Positions 25,226 to 33,014 of a stretch of 64,000 bases of DNA are shown piece after piece. Within the stretch, counting starts at the first letter, position 1. Every line of letters starts with the position of its first letter. The translations under genes were made by a program, and so were the position numbers. This stretch comes from Cohnella zeiphila (GTDB lineage Bacteria; Bacillota; Bacilli; Paenibacillales; Paenibacillaceae). The notes below the pieces were generated by a model. That model did not search any database, was not told the DNA's origin, and saw nothing but the letters and a program-made list of their open reading frames with translations. Where the stretch lies: assembly GCF_014212055.1 (NCBI RefSeq), contig NZ_JACJVO010000028.1, positions 124,001 to 188,000 on the forward strand. Reading direction: 5' to 3'.

Positions 25226-26278
25226 ATGATGGAGAAAACGGATCGCATCAAATTGACTTCACTGTCCAGCAAAGGGGGCTGCGGCTGCAAGATCGGGCCG
25301 GCGGATCTGCAGCAAGTGATTCGCAGCCTTCCGAAGGCGGAGCCGAATCCGGATCTGCTGGTCGGCTTGGACACGAGCGACGATGCCGGGGTATACCGCC
25401 TGAGCGACGATCTCGCATTGGTCCAGACGGTCGATTTTTTCACGCCGATCGTGGACGAGCCTTACGACTTCGGGCAGATTGCCGCCGCCAACGCGATCAG
25501 CGACATTTATGCGATGGGCGGCAAGCCGTTAACGGCATTAAATATCGTGGCGTTTCCGATCGCCGATCTGGATAAGCAAGTGCTGGCCGACATTCTTCGG
25601 GGCGCCGGGGACAAGATGCGGGAAGCGGGCGTCACCTTGGTCGGGGGCCATTCGATCGACGACAAGGAACCGAAGTTCGGCCTCGCGGTGACGGGGCTGA
25701 TCGACCCGAAGAACGTGCGCACGAACGCAGGGGCGAAGCCGGGCGACCGGCTGATTCTGACGAAGCCGATCGGCGTCGGCATTCTGACGACTTCGCTCAA
25801 GAAGGACAAGCTCGCTCAAGGCGAGATCGAGCGGCTGACCCGAACGATGGCCGCGCTGAACAAGACGGCAGCCGAGACGATGGCCCGGTACCGGGTCCAT
25901 TCCTGCACGGACGTCACGGGCTTCGGGCTGATCGGACATGCGATGGAGATGGCGAAGGGCAGCGGCGTCGGCATCCGGATCCGCGATCAAGACGTGCCGA
26001 AGCTTCCCCGCATTCGTGACTTGGCGGCGGAGGGCTTCGTGCCGGGCGGCACCAAGAACAATTTCGCCCATGTGAAGGACGACGTGACGTTCCCGGAAGA
26101 GATGGATCAGATCGACCGGTGGATTCTGTGCGACGCGGTCACGTCCGGAGGCCTGCTTATTGCGGTAGCCGAAGAAGATGCGGATTCGCTTCTGCGGGAT
26201 CTGATTCAGGCCGGCGTCGAAGCGGCCGAGATCGGGGAAGCCGCGGCCGAGCATCCGGGACGGATCGTTGTCCGCTGA
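25226..26278 (+). CDS. selD: Selenide, water dikinase (selenophosphate synthetase), Cys form
   Basis: A 350-residue enzyme that makes selenophosphate from selenide and ATP. The N-terminal catalytic loop reads GGCGCK, with Cys19 where many homologues carry selenocysteine, so no recoding is needed. Other landmarks are GLDTSDDAGVY, VQTVDFFTPIVDEPYDFG, ANAISDIYAMGG and TDVTGFGLIGH. ATG 25226 has AAGGGAG upstream. The next gene, 24 bp away, is mnmH, so the selenophosphate is used for tRNA selenouridine. Confidence 0.95.
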   Translation: MMEKTDRIKLTSLSSKGGCGCKIGPADLQQVIRSLPKAEPNPDLLVGLDTSDDAGVYRLSDDLALVQTVDFFTPIVDEPYDFGQIAAANAISDIYAMGGKPLTALNIVAFPIADLDKQVLADILRGAGDKMREAGVTLVGGHSIDDKEPKFGLAVTGLIDPKNVRTNAGAKPGDRLILTKPIGVGILTTSLKKDKLAQGEIERLTRTMAALNKTAAETMARYRVHSCTDVTGFGLIGHAMEMAKGSGVGIRIRDQDVPKLPRIRDLAAEGFVPGGTKNNFAHVKDDVTFPEEMDQIDRWILCDAVTSGGLLIAVAEEDADSLLRDLIQAGVEAAEIGEAAAEHPGRIVVR

Positions 26279-26302
26279 TATGCGAAGGAAAGAGGAATTC
26301 CG

Positions 26303-27373
26303 ATGATTCAAGACATTGACGTGAAGGACTGGCGAAAGCTCCGCGAAGAGAAGCAGATCGCGACGGTCGACGTCCGGTCGCCTTCCGAATTCGAAGCGGC
26401 GACCATTCCCGGCGCTCTGAACATTCCGCTGTTCGACGACCGGGAACGGGCCGAGGTCGGAACGCTTTATACGCAGACGAGCGTGCAGGCCGCCAAAGAG
26501 AAGGGCCTGGAGATCGTGTCCGCCAAGCTGCCCGCATTCATCCGGGAGTTCGCGCAAATTCCCGGACGCAAGGCGGTTTTCTGCTGGCGTGGGGGAATGC
26601 GGAGCAAGACGGCGGCTACGCTGCTGTCGCTGATGGATATTCACGTCTACCGGCTGACCGGCGGATACCGCGCCTATCGCCAATGGGTCGTGGATACGCT
26701 GGGAACGATGTCGTTCGTTCCCCCGGCTTATGTGGTTCACGGGCCGACCGGCAGCGGCAAGACCGCCGTCCTGCGTCTGCTGCAATCGAAGGGAGCGCCG
26801 GTGCTGGATCTGGAGCATTTCGCCGGACATCGCGGTTCGATTTTCGGCCATATCGGCCTGCAGTCGCACAACCAGAAGATGTTCGACGCTCTGCTGCTGG
26901 ACGAGCTGCTGCGTCATGAGCGCGCTCCCTACGTGCTGATGGAAGCGGAGAGCAAACGGATCGGCAAGGCGGTCATGCCGGATTTTCTGGCGGACAAAAA
27001 AGAGCAGGGCGAGCAAATCTGGCTGGACGTTCCGCTGGAGACGAGAGCCCGCCGAATTCTGGACGATTATCGTCCCTGGGAGCGGCCTCAGCAATTTTTG
27101 GATGCATTTCGGCGCATTAAACTGCGCATCCATACGCCGGTTGCGGCGGAGATCGAGCTTTGCCTGCTGCAGGAGAAATACGCCCGCGCCGTTGAGCTTC
27201 TGCTGCTCTTTTACTACGATCCGCTCTATGAGCATACGTCGGAAAAGTACGATTCGGCCCGCCGAACCGTCGTCCGCGCGGACTCGGCCGAAGAGGCGGC
27301 GGCGGAGATCGAGCGGCTGCTTCCAAGCGCGGAACAGAGGAAGGTTCCAAAAATGGACGGAGATCGGTTATAA
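26303..27373 (+). CDS. mnmH: tRNA 2-selenouridine synthase
   Basis: A 356-residue two-domain enzyme (SelU/YbbB). The rhodanese domain (about 1-130) has VDVRSPSEFEAATIPGALNIP and catalytic Cys94 in FCWRGGMRS. The second domain has a P-loop, HGPTGSGKT (about 147-154). It converts 2-thiouridine at the wobble position of tRNA-Lys/Glu/Gln to 2-selenouridine through a geranylated intermediate, using selenophosphate. It follows selD with a good GAGGAA site. The end of the gene contains the promoter of the next gene. Confidence 0.94.
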   Translation: MIQDIDVKDWRKLREEKQIATVDVRSPSEFEAATIPGALNIPLFDDRERAEVGTLYTQTSVQAAKEKGLEIVSAKLPAFIREFAQIPGRKAVFCWRGGMRSKTAATLLSLMDIHVYRLTGGYRAYRQWVVDTLGTMSFVPPAYVVHGPTGSGKTAVLRLLQSKGAPVLDLEHFAGHRGSIFGHIGLQSHNQKMFDALLLDELLRHERAPYVLMEAESKRIGKAVMPDFLADKKEQGEQIWLDVPLETRARRILDDYRPWERPQQFLDAFRRIKLRIHTPVAAEIELCLLQEKYARAVELLLLFYYDPLYEHTSEKYDSARRTVVRADSAEEAAAEIERLLPSAEQRKVPKMDGDRL

Positions 27374-27374
27374 T
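27345..27374 (+). promoter_or_regulatory. SigA promoter of the YebC-like gene
   Basis: TTCCAA (27345-27350), 18 bp, TATAAT (27369-27374). The -10 overlaps the mnmH stop codon. Confidence 0.6.
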
Positions 27375-27407
27375 AGACGAAGAAAATAACGAGAAGGCAG
27401 GTACGAC

Positions 27408-28121
27408 ATGGGTCGCAAGTGGAATAACATTAAAGAGAAGAAAGCGTCCAAGGACGCCAACAACAGCCGCATTTATGCCAAATTCGGAATCGAAATCTAT
27501 GTAGCCGCCAAGAAGGGCGAGCCGGATCCGGAGTCGAACCGGGCGCTCAAGGTCGTGCTCGAACGGGCCAAGACGTATAACGTACCCAAGCCGATCATCG
27601 AACGCGCGCTTGAGAAAGCGCGGGGAAGCGGAGACGAGGTGTACGAGGAGCTCCGCTACGAAGGCTTCGGCCCGAACGGTTCGATGATTATCGTGGACGC
27701 ATTGACGAACAACGTCAACCGCACCGCCGCGTCCGTGCGCGCCGCTTTCAGCAAGAACGGCGGAAGCATGGGCGTCAGCGGTTCGGTCTCCTACATGTTC
27801 GACTCGACGGCCGTTTTCGGGATTGCGGACAAGTCCCTCGACGAAGTGATGGAAATTTTGCTCGAAGCGGACGCGAACGTGCGCGACATCGTGGAGGAAG
27901 ACGAGACCGTCATGGTCTATGCGGAGCCGGACCAGTTCCATACGGTGCAGGAAGCGCTCAAGAACGCCGGCATTACCGAGTTCACGGTAGCGGAGCTGAC
28001 GATGCTCGCTCAGAATGACGTCACCTTGCCGGAAGAATCGCTGGCGCAGTTCGAGAAGCTGATCGACGCCCTTGACGACCTGGAAGACGTGCAGCAAGTT
28101 TACCACAACGTCGAAGAGTGA
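27408..28121 (+). CDS. YebC/PmpR family regulatory protein (YeeN type)
   Basis: A 237-residue cytoplasmic protein of normal family length, opening MGRKWNNIKEKKASKDANNSR. Family motifs are RIYAKFGIEIYVAAKKG and YEGFGPNGSMIIVDALTNNVNRT. YebC-type proteins were first described as transcription factors; more recent work on relatives supports a role in relieving ribosome stalling at difficult motifs. It has its own promoter and terminator. Confidence 0.92.
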   Translation: MGRKWNNIKEKKASKDANNSRIYAKFGIEIYVAAKKGEPDPESNRALKVVLERAKTYNVPKPIIERALEKARGSGDEVYEELRYEGFGPNGSMIIVDALTNNVNRTAASVRAAFSKNGGSMGVSGSVSYMFDSTAVFGIADKSLDEVMEILLEADANVRDIVEEDETVMVYAEPDQFHTVQEALKNAGITEFTVAELTMLAQNDVTLPEESLAQFEKLIDALDDLEDVQQVYHNVEE

Positions 28122-28194
28122 TGCCGGACAAGTTTGATCGGCGGTTGTCCTCCCGTCAAGGACACTTTGAAAAAAAAGAGTCAAGTTGCCGACT

Positions 28195-28233
28195 AAAGAT
28201 GATTCCTGTAAAGAACAGGAGTCATCTTTTTAT
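28195..28233 (+). terminator. Terminator after the YebC-like gene
   Basis: AAAGATGAxTCCTGT (28195-28209) pairs with ACAGGAxTCATCTTT (28214 onward). The stem has 14 pairs and one mismatch, then T-rich sequence. Confidence 0.85.
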
Positions 28234-28329
28234 TTCCCGCCGATATGTGCCAGTATACAAAAAGGCCCCCGCAGCCTAAACAACTAAGTGTCCAGTCTAT
28301 GGCGATCCGTTTCTATCGGATTCTTTTTT

Positions 28330-28695
28330 CTATGAAATGGCTTGCGCGCTTTCCGCTTCTTCCGCCAGCGACCGATTGTGGGCTTCGCCCCAATCGCACA
28401 TCGTCTGCAGCACCGGGACCATCGTCTGCCCGTATTCGCTGAGCGCATATTCCACCTTCGGCGGAACGGTCGGGTGCACGGTTCGGTCCACCAGCCGGTC
28501 GTTCTCCAGCTCCCTCAGATGCTGGGCAAGCATCTTCTGGGTCACTTCGGGAATCAGCTTCTCCAATTCGCTGAACCGCTTCGCGGAATCCAGCAGATGC
28601 CATAGAATCAAAGGCTTCCATTTGCCGCCGAGAATGTGGATGACGGTCTCGATCGGGCATTTCCTCTCTGCCGGGGCCGCGGAATTCCTCTCCAT
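28330..28695 (-). CDS. HxlR family transcriptional regulator
   Basis: A 121-residue winged-helix protein. It has the conserved Cys13 in the KCPIE motif, which in relatives (HypR, YodB) is the redox or quinone-sensing thiol. GGKWKPLILWHLL and QKMLAQHLRELENDRLVDR follow. ATG 28695 has AAGGAGGAG upstream. It is divergent from an NmrA-like reductase, the usual target layout for this family. Confidence 0.92.
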   Translation of the reverse strand: MERNSAAPAERKCPIETVIHILGGKWKPLILWHLLDSAKRFSELEKLIPEVTQKMLAQHLRELENDRLVDRTVHPTVPPKVEYALSEYGQTMVPVLQTMCDWGEAHNRSLAEEAESAQAIS

Positions 28696-28715
28696 CCTGC
28701 TCCTCCTTCGCCAAG

Positions 28716-28739
28716 CTTACTTCGGGGTAAGCGCCTTAC
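28716..28739. promoter_or_regulatory. Candidate HxlR operator half-sites
   Basis: Three evenly arranged half-sites, CTTAC (28716), GTAAG (28727) and CTTAC (28735), form two overlapping inverted repeats directly upstream of the HxlR start. Confidence 0.4.
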
Positions 28740-28825
28740 TTTGAAGTGCGTTCTTAACAAGATTGTATGCCGGGTATATGCTTAGGTCAATCCCGGGAAC
28801 ATTTCAAGGAAAGAAGGTTCAAGTG

Positions 28826-29536
28826 ATGAAAATCATCGTTTTCGGCGCAACGGGCAATGTGGGGAGAAAAGTTCTGGCGGAAGGGATAAGCCGCGGTTAC
28901 GAGATGACCGCTTTCGTTCGCAATCCGCAAAAGCTCCGCGAACAGCAAGGCGAACCGGCTGTCGGCGTCCGGATCGTATCGGGCGACATGCTGGACGCGG
29001 AAAGCGTCCGTGAGGCATTGGCGGGACAGGACGCTGCCATTCTCGGGGCGGGCAACGCCGGTCAGGGAGAAGAGTTCGTACGAATCGTCGACCATCTCGT
29101 AAGCCGATGCGAGGAGCAGCCGCGATTCTCCGGCAGGGTGTGGGTCATGGGCGGAGCGGGCCTGCTGGAGATTCCGCATACCGGAATCATGGGCAACGAC
29201 CTTCCCGGGCTTCCGCCCGAATACCGGAATCATAATCGGAATTTGGATCGCTTGCGGCGCTCGCGGCTGGACTGGACGTTTATGTGCCCCGGCACGATGT
29301 TCGAAGCTGCCGAGAGAGAAGTGGCAGGCCGCTTGAACGTTTCAACCGAAGAGATGCCGATCCCTTTCCCGGAGACGGTTCGGGAGATGTCGCACGAAGA
29401 ACTGGCCGGGCTGATCTTCGCCCGCTTCCAGGAGATCGACGTCGCTTACGAGGACGTGACGCGGTACATGCTGGACCACCTGGAACCGGCGGGGCCGTTA
29501 TCGGGCAAGCGGGTCGGGCTGGCTTATCTTCAATAG
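28826..29536 (+). CDS. NAD(P)-binding NmrA/SDR-type protein
   Basis: A 236-residue Rossmann protein: IIVFGATGNVGRKVL at the N terminus, SGDMLD, and a substrate-side segment with WTFMCPGTMF. ATG 28826 follows AAGGAAAGAAGG. Such proteins are quinone or flavin reductase-like, or serve as redox sensors. Control by the divergent HxlR protein under electrophile stress is likely but inferred. Confidence 0.83.
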   Translation: MKIIVFGATGNVGRKVLAEGISRGYEMTAFVRNPQKLREQQGEPAVGVRIVSGDMLDAESVREALAGQDAAILGAGNAGQGEEFVRIVDHLVSRCEEQPRFSGRVWVMGGAGLLEIPHTGIMGNDLPGLPPEYRNHNRNLDRLRRSRLDWTFMCPGTMFEAAEREVAGRLNVSTEEMPIPFPETVREMSHEELAGLIFARFQEIDVAYEDVTRYMLDHLEPAGPLSGKRVGLAYLQ

Positions 29537-29585
29537 CGGATTACGGCGCAAATTGCTCGTCGGTGAAGGTAGAAGGGTTCCTCCT

Positions 29586-29631
29586 TTCCTATTCTCGAAC
29601 GTTTTTCGGATTCGGGAATAGGAATTTTTTT
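29586..29631 (+). terminator. Terminator after the NmrA-like gene
   Basis: TTCCTATTCTCGAA (29586-29599) pairs with TTCGGGAATAGGAA (29611-29624), 14 pairs including one G-U, followed by seven T. Confidence 0.88.
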
Positions 29632-29633
29632 GT

Positions 29634-29661
29634 TTGACAATATAGGGTAGGGGGGTATAGT
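29634..29661 (+). promoter_or_regulatory. Strong promoter with G-tract (CsoR/CstR-like) operator in the spacer
   Basis: A consensus TTGACA (29634-29639) and TATAGT (29656-29661) are 16 bp apart. The spacer reads ATATAGGGTAGGGGGGTATA; its right half (GGGGGTAT) matches operators of the CsoR/CstR family, while the left half is GGG instead of the usual CCC. Repressor binding there would block the polymerase. No csoR gene lies in the window. Confidence 0.6.
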
Positions 29662-29724
29662 ATTATTTACGTCGACGGCCGTCGCAAAATTTGGAAGCGC
29701 AAGCGAGAAGAGGAGGCGTTGCGG

Positions 29725-31152
29725 ATGTCTATGGCCACTCAGGCTCTTGACGAGCCGAATCCGCGAAGATGGTTGGCATTGGCGCTGCTGTGTCTTGCCA
29801 ATTTTATGGTCATTATGGATACATCGATTATCGGAGTCGCGCTGCCTGCGATTCAGCAAGCGCTTGGCTACGCGCAGGAAAATTTGCAGTGGGTGTTTAA
29901 CGCTTATGTCATCTTTTTCGGAGGGATGCTGCTGCTTGGCGGGCGATTGTCCGACCTGTTCGGGCAGCGGTTGATCTTTATCGCCGGTTTCGCGATTCTG
30001 ACCGCGGCTTCGCTTCTGGCCGGCCTCGCATGGAACGAAGCGTCCCTCAACATCGGTAGGGCCGTGCAGGGGATCGGTTCGGCGCTTATCGCGCCGTCCG
30101 CGATGACGATGGTCATGCTGCTGTTCGGAGGCCGGCCCAAAGAATTGGGCAAGGCGCTCGGCTTCTGGGGCGCGTCGGCGGCGGCCGGGGGCACGGCCGG
30201 CGTCTTCCTCGGCGGCGTGATCACGGAATGGCTAAGCTGGCAGTGGACGTTCCTGATCAATCTTCCCGTCGGAGCGCTTGCGCTTGCCGTTTCTCCGGTA
30301 TTGCTGGCCAAGGGGAGCCGCAGGCCGGGCAAAGTCGATTTTGCCGGAGCGATCTTCATTACGGGAGCGCTGGTCATTGCCGTCTATGGGATCGTCACGG
30401 CCGAAGACGCCGGGTGGGGTTCGCTTCATACATGGGCCTCTCTGGGCATCGCCGCGCTGTTGCTTCTCGTTTTTTTGCTCATTCAATTGAACTCGAAGGA
30501 TCCGCTTGTCCCCATGCGAATATGGGCGGTTCCGAATCTGGCTGCAGGCAATCTGGCGCTGGCGCTGCTGGCCGGCGGGTGGATTCCGCTCTGGTTTTTC
30601 CTCAACCTGTACTTACAGCAAGTGTTAAAGCTGACGGCGTTCGAAGGCGGAGCCGCCTTGCTGCCGATGACCGTGCTGCTCATGGTCTTTATGACCGCCG
30701 TTACCGGCAAGCTGATCGCCAAGTTCGGTCTCAAGGCGAACATCACGGTCGGTCTTGCCGCGCTGGCCGGCTCGCTGTTCCTGTTCTCCGGCCATACGCC
30801 GGCGGACGGAAATTTTCTCGCCAACGTGCTGCCGGCCGGCCTGCTCGGCGCCCTCGGGATGTCGCTCGCGTACATCCCGGCCACCATGGCTTCGATGTCC
30901 GGCGCCCGGCCGGAGGAGACCGGGCTCGCTTCCGGGCTCGCCAATACGAGCTACCAGATCGGATCCGCGATCAGTCTGGCCGCCGTATCGGCCGTCGCCG
31001 CATCGGTAACGGCCCGATCCGCGGATTCGGCGGTTACGGCGCTGAATGCCGGCTTCCACCAGGCTTTTTTCTGGGCCGGGTGGGTGGCCGTCGCCGGGGC
31101 TGCGGCCGCTTTCATCTTCATTCGCGGCAGCCGAGCTTCCCGGAAGCTTTAG
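29725..31152 (+). CDS. MFS multidrug-type exporter, DHA2 family
   Basis: A 475-residue transporter with 14 predicted helices. Landmarks are MDTSIIGVALPAIQ (DHA2 motif D1), LGGRLSDLFGQR (motif A) and GASAAAGGTAGVFLGG (motif C, antiporter signature). ATG 29725 is eight bases behind AGAAGAGGAGG; a TTG at 29719 is too close. It is the first gene of a probable three-gene operon with a His-rich lipoprotein and a siroheme-reductase-like protein. The substrate is unknown. Confidence 0.9.
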   Translation: MSMATQALDEPNPRRWLALALLCLANFMVIMDTSIIGVALPAIQQALGYAQENLQWVFNAYVIFFGGMLLLGGRLSDLFGQRLIFIAGFAILTAASLLAGLAWNEASLNIGRAVQGIGSALIAPSAMTMVMLLFGGRPKELGKALGFWGASAAAGGTAGVFLGGVITEWLSWQWTFLINLPVGALALAVSPVLLAKGSRRPGKVDFAGAIFITGALVIAVYGIVTAEDAGWGSLHTWASLGIAALLLLVFLLIQLNSKDPLVPMRIWAVPNLAAGNLALALLAGGWIPLWFFLNLYLQQVLKLTAFEGGAALLPMTVLLMVFMTAVTGKLIAKFGLKANITVGLAALAGSLFLFSGHTPADGNFLANVLPAGLLGALGMSLAYIPATMASMSGARPEETGLASGLANTSYQIGSAISLAAVSAVAASVTARSADSAVTALNAGFHQAFFWAGWVAVAGAAAAFIFIRGSRASRKL

Positions 31153-31196
31153 CATCCATCGAGATATGTTGCCGATACGGCAGGAGGGTATGCTTT

Positions 31197-32087
31197 TTGA
31201 GGAAAACGATCACACGAACCGCCAAGCGAACGGTTGTCGTTCTAAGCGCCGTCTGCGCCATCGCGCTGCTCGCTTCATGCGGTACGAAAGGGGAGCAATC
31301 GACCATGAACGGACACAATCATCACGCTATGAACATGGGGAACGAACACGTCCATGCAACCGGACATTCCGGTCACGGGGGCTATGCCGGCTCGGAGCCG
31401 CAGGCACAGGCGGCGTTTGCGTTCGAGAGCGGAGCGGCCCGGGCGAACGAAGAGACCGTCATCCGGATTCGGATAACCGGCGCGGATGGAACGCCCGTCG
31501 GGAAATTCGAGGAGACCCACGAAAAGCTGCTTCACTTCATCGCGGTCGACGAAGGGCTGACGACGTTCGCGCATCTGCACCCGAAGTACGAAGGGAAAGG
31601 GGTCTTCACCGTTGCCTACCGTTTTCCCGCAGGCGGGAAGTTCAAGCTGTTCGCCGACTTTACGCCGTCGGGGGGAGGGAATCAAGTGTCCGGCGCCTGG
31701 GTAACGGTCGAAGGTACGAAGTCACCCCGGGAGGAACTCAAGCCGGACGATCGGACCGTCAAGACGGTCGGAGGAACGACGGTCGAGCTGTCGATCGGCG
31801 GTGCCGAAGCCGGGAAGGAGGCGGTTCTGGCTTATAAGCTGAAAGATGCCGCCAGCGGAAAAGACGTCGTCGATCTGGAGCCTTACATGGGAGCGGCCGG
31901 CCATGTGGTCATCCTCTCGCAAGACGGCGAACGGTATTTGCACGTTCATCCGGAAGACGAAAAAGCGAAGGGGCCCGAAGCCCGCTTTATGACGTCCTTT
32001 CCGGCAAGCGGCTTGTATAAGGCGTGGGCGCAGTTCCAGCGCCACGGTCAGGTCGTAACGGTTCCCTATACGATTCGCGTGAACTGA
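31197..32087 (+). CDS. His-rich surface lipoprotein, putative metal-binding
   Basis: A 296-residue lipoprotein with TTG start at 31197, eight bases behind AGGAGGG. The signal ends in the lipobox LLASC, near residue 24. The next 40 residues hold many His, Met and Asn (HNHHAMNMGNEHVH, GHSGHGG), typical of copper or other soft-metal binding. Two later beta-domains contain FAHLHP and YLHVHPED, each with paired His, in a FixH/YtkA-like layout. It would sit on the outer face of the membrane. Metal binding is inferred from composition. Confidence 0.7.
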   Translation: MRKTITRTAKRTVVVLSAVCAIALLASCGTKGEQSTMNGHNHHAMNMGNEHVHATGHSGHGGYAGSEPQAQAAFAFESGAARANEETVIRIRITGADGTPVGKFEETHEKLLHFIAVDEGLTTFAHLHPKYEGKGVFTVAYRFPAGGKFKLFADFTPSGGGNQVSGAWVTVEGTKSPREELKPDDRTVKTVGGTTVELSIGGAEAGKEAVLAYKLKDAASGKDVVDLEPYMGAAGHVVILSQDGERYLHVHPEDEKAKGPEARFMTSFPASGLYKAWAQFQRHGQVVTVPYTIRVN

Positions 32088-32106
32088 GGGAAAGGAGGCG
32101 CTCATC

Positions 32107-32745
32107 ATGGGAGAGACGAAAAAGCTGGCGGTGGCGCCGATCGTTCAGGAGGGAGGCAGCTTGCTTACGGCGGAGCAGCTGACGCTGCTGTCCGAGCTGC
32201 TCGCGAACGAGGGGAAGGCGGAGATCACGAGCTTCAAGCAGCTGTACGCCGAGTTTGACGCCGACAAGCTGGAAGCCGGAGCGGCGGAGCTGGAGACGGC
32301 AGGGCTGCTCGTGTCTACTGCCGGATCTACCGTCAAAAACGTGATCGCCTGCAACTTCTGCAAGGGAGCGGAAGAAGCGGGGCTGGACCTGGCCCGCCGT
32401 CTGGACCGGGCCGTCGCCGGGATGGCGGCGCCCATGCCGCTCAAGGTCGGATACGCCGGCTGCGCGTTAGGAACGAGCGAGCCGCTGCTGAAGGACATCG
32501 CCGTCGTTAAAATGAAGAACCGGTTCGACCTGTATGTCGGAGGGGACCCGCGAGGGATCAAGCCGCGGATCGCGCAGCTTCTCGTCGAAGGGCTGGGCGA
32601 AGACAGCGTCGTTCCGGCCGTTCTCGCCCTGATTCGGCTGTATGTCTCGTCGGCCGAACGCAAGACGAGGTTCAGCCGGTTCGTCGAGCAGGCCGGAATG
32701 GAGAGGCTGCGTCAAGTCGTCAAGGAAGAGGGTGCCCCCGAGTAA
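32107..32745 (+). CDS. Nitrite/sulfite reductase-like protein with incomplete cluster ligands
   Basis: A 212-residue protein resembling the C-terminal siroheme/4Fe-4S half of assimilatory nitrite/sulfite reductases. It has VIACNFCKGAEEAG (Cys82, Cys85), then KVGYAGCALGTSEP (Cys119) and FDLYVGGDPRG. Canonical enzymes have four Cys (C-x5-C and C-x3-C); here the second pair is reduced to one Cys and the spacing of the first differs. The first 75 residues look like a small helical domain. An assimilatory enzyme is unlikely; sulfur, metal or redox handling in concert with the lipoprotein 19 bp upstream is possible. Confidence 0.65.
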   Translation: MGETKKLAVAPIVQEGGSLLTAEQLTLLSELLANEGKAEITSFKQLYAEFDADKLEAGAAELETAGLLVSTAGSTVKNVIACNFCKGAEEAGLDLARRLDRAVAGMAAPMPLKVGYAGCALGTSEPLLKDIAVVKMKNRFDLYVGGDPRGIKPRIAQLLVEGLGEDSVVPAVLALIRLYVSSAERKTRFSRFVEQAGMERLRQVVKEEGAPE

Positions 32746-32771
32746 TACGGAGATGCGCAGCTCTACTGCCG

Positions 32772-32799
32772 AAAAAAGAACCCGACGGGGTTCTTTTTT
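32772..32799 (+). terminator. Terminator of the exporter/lipoprotein/siroheme-like operon
   Basis: AAAAAAGAACCC (32772-32783) pairs with GGGTTCTTTTTT (32788-32799). It can act in both directions. Confidence 0.88.
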
Positions 32800-32800
32800 T

Positions 32801-33014
32801 CTACGGCGGCATCATCGACTCACAAAGTTTGTGGGACATGCATGCCAATTCGCTGGGCTTACCTGGCACTGCGCGCTAACGATGCAAATCATCGCATCAA
32901 GAGCCCATTTGCCAGACTTCGGCGGCGAGCCGATGCGCTTGCGGTACAATATTGCACAATTTGGAGATGGAAATTGTTCGTTAATCATGCCGTCATCGTT
33001 TTTTTCGAGGCGTT
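32801..33014. other. Noncoding stretch with several inverted repeats
   Basis: No gene was found. It contains CACAAAGTTTGTG (32821-32833), GATGC/GCATC (32881-32898), CAATTT/AAATTG (32957-32976), and GGCGTTTTAAACGCC (33009-33023) over the stop codon of the minus-strand transporter. The last is a perfect 15-bp palindrome, but on the minus strand it is followed by A, so it is not a standard terminator for that gene. Confidence 0.4.

Noticed and set aside
25538..27235. Long minus-strand open frame opposite selD-mnmH
   Set aside because: Shadow of two well-identified enzymes; no start site or motif.
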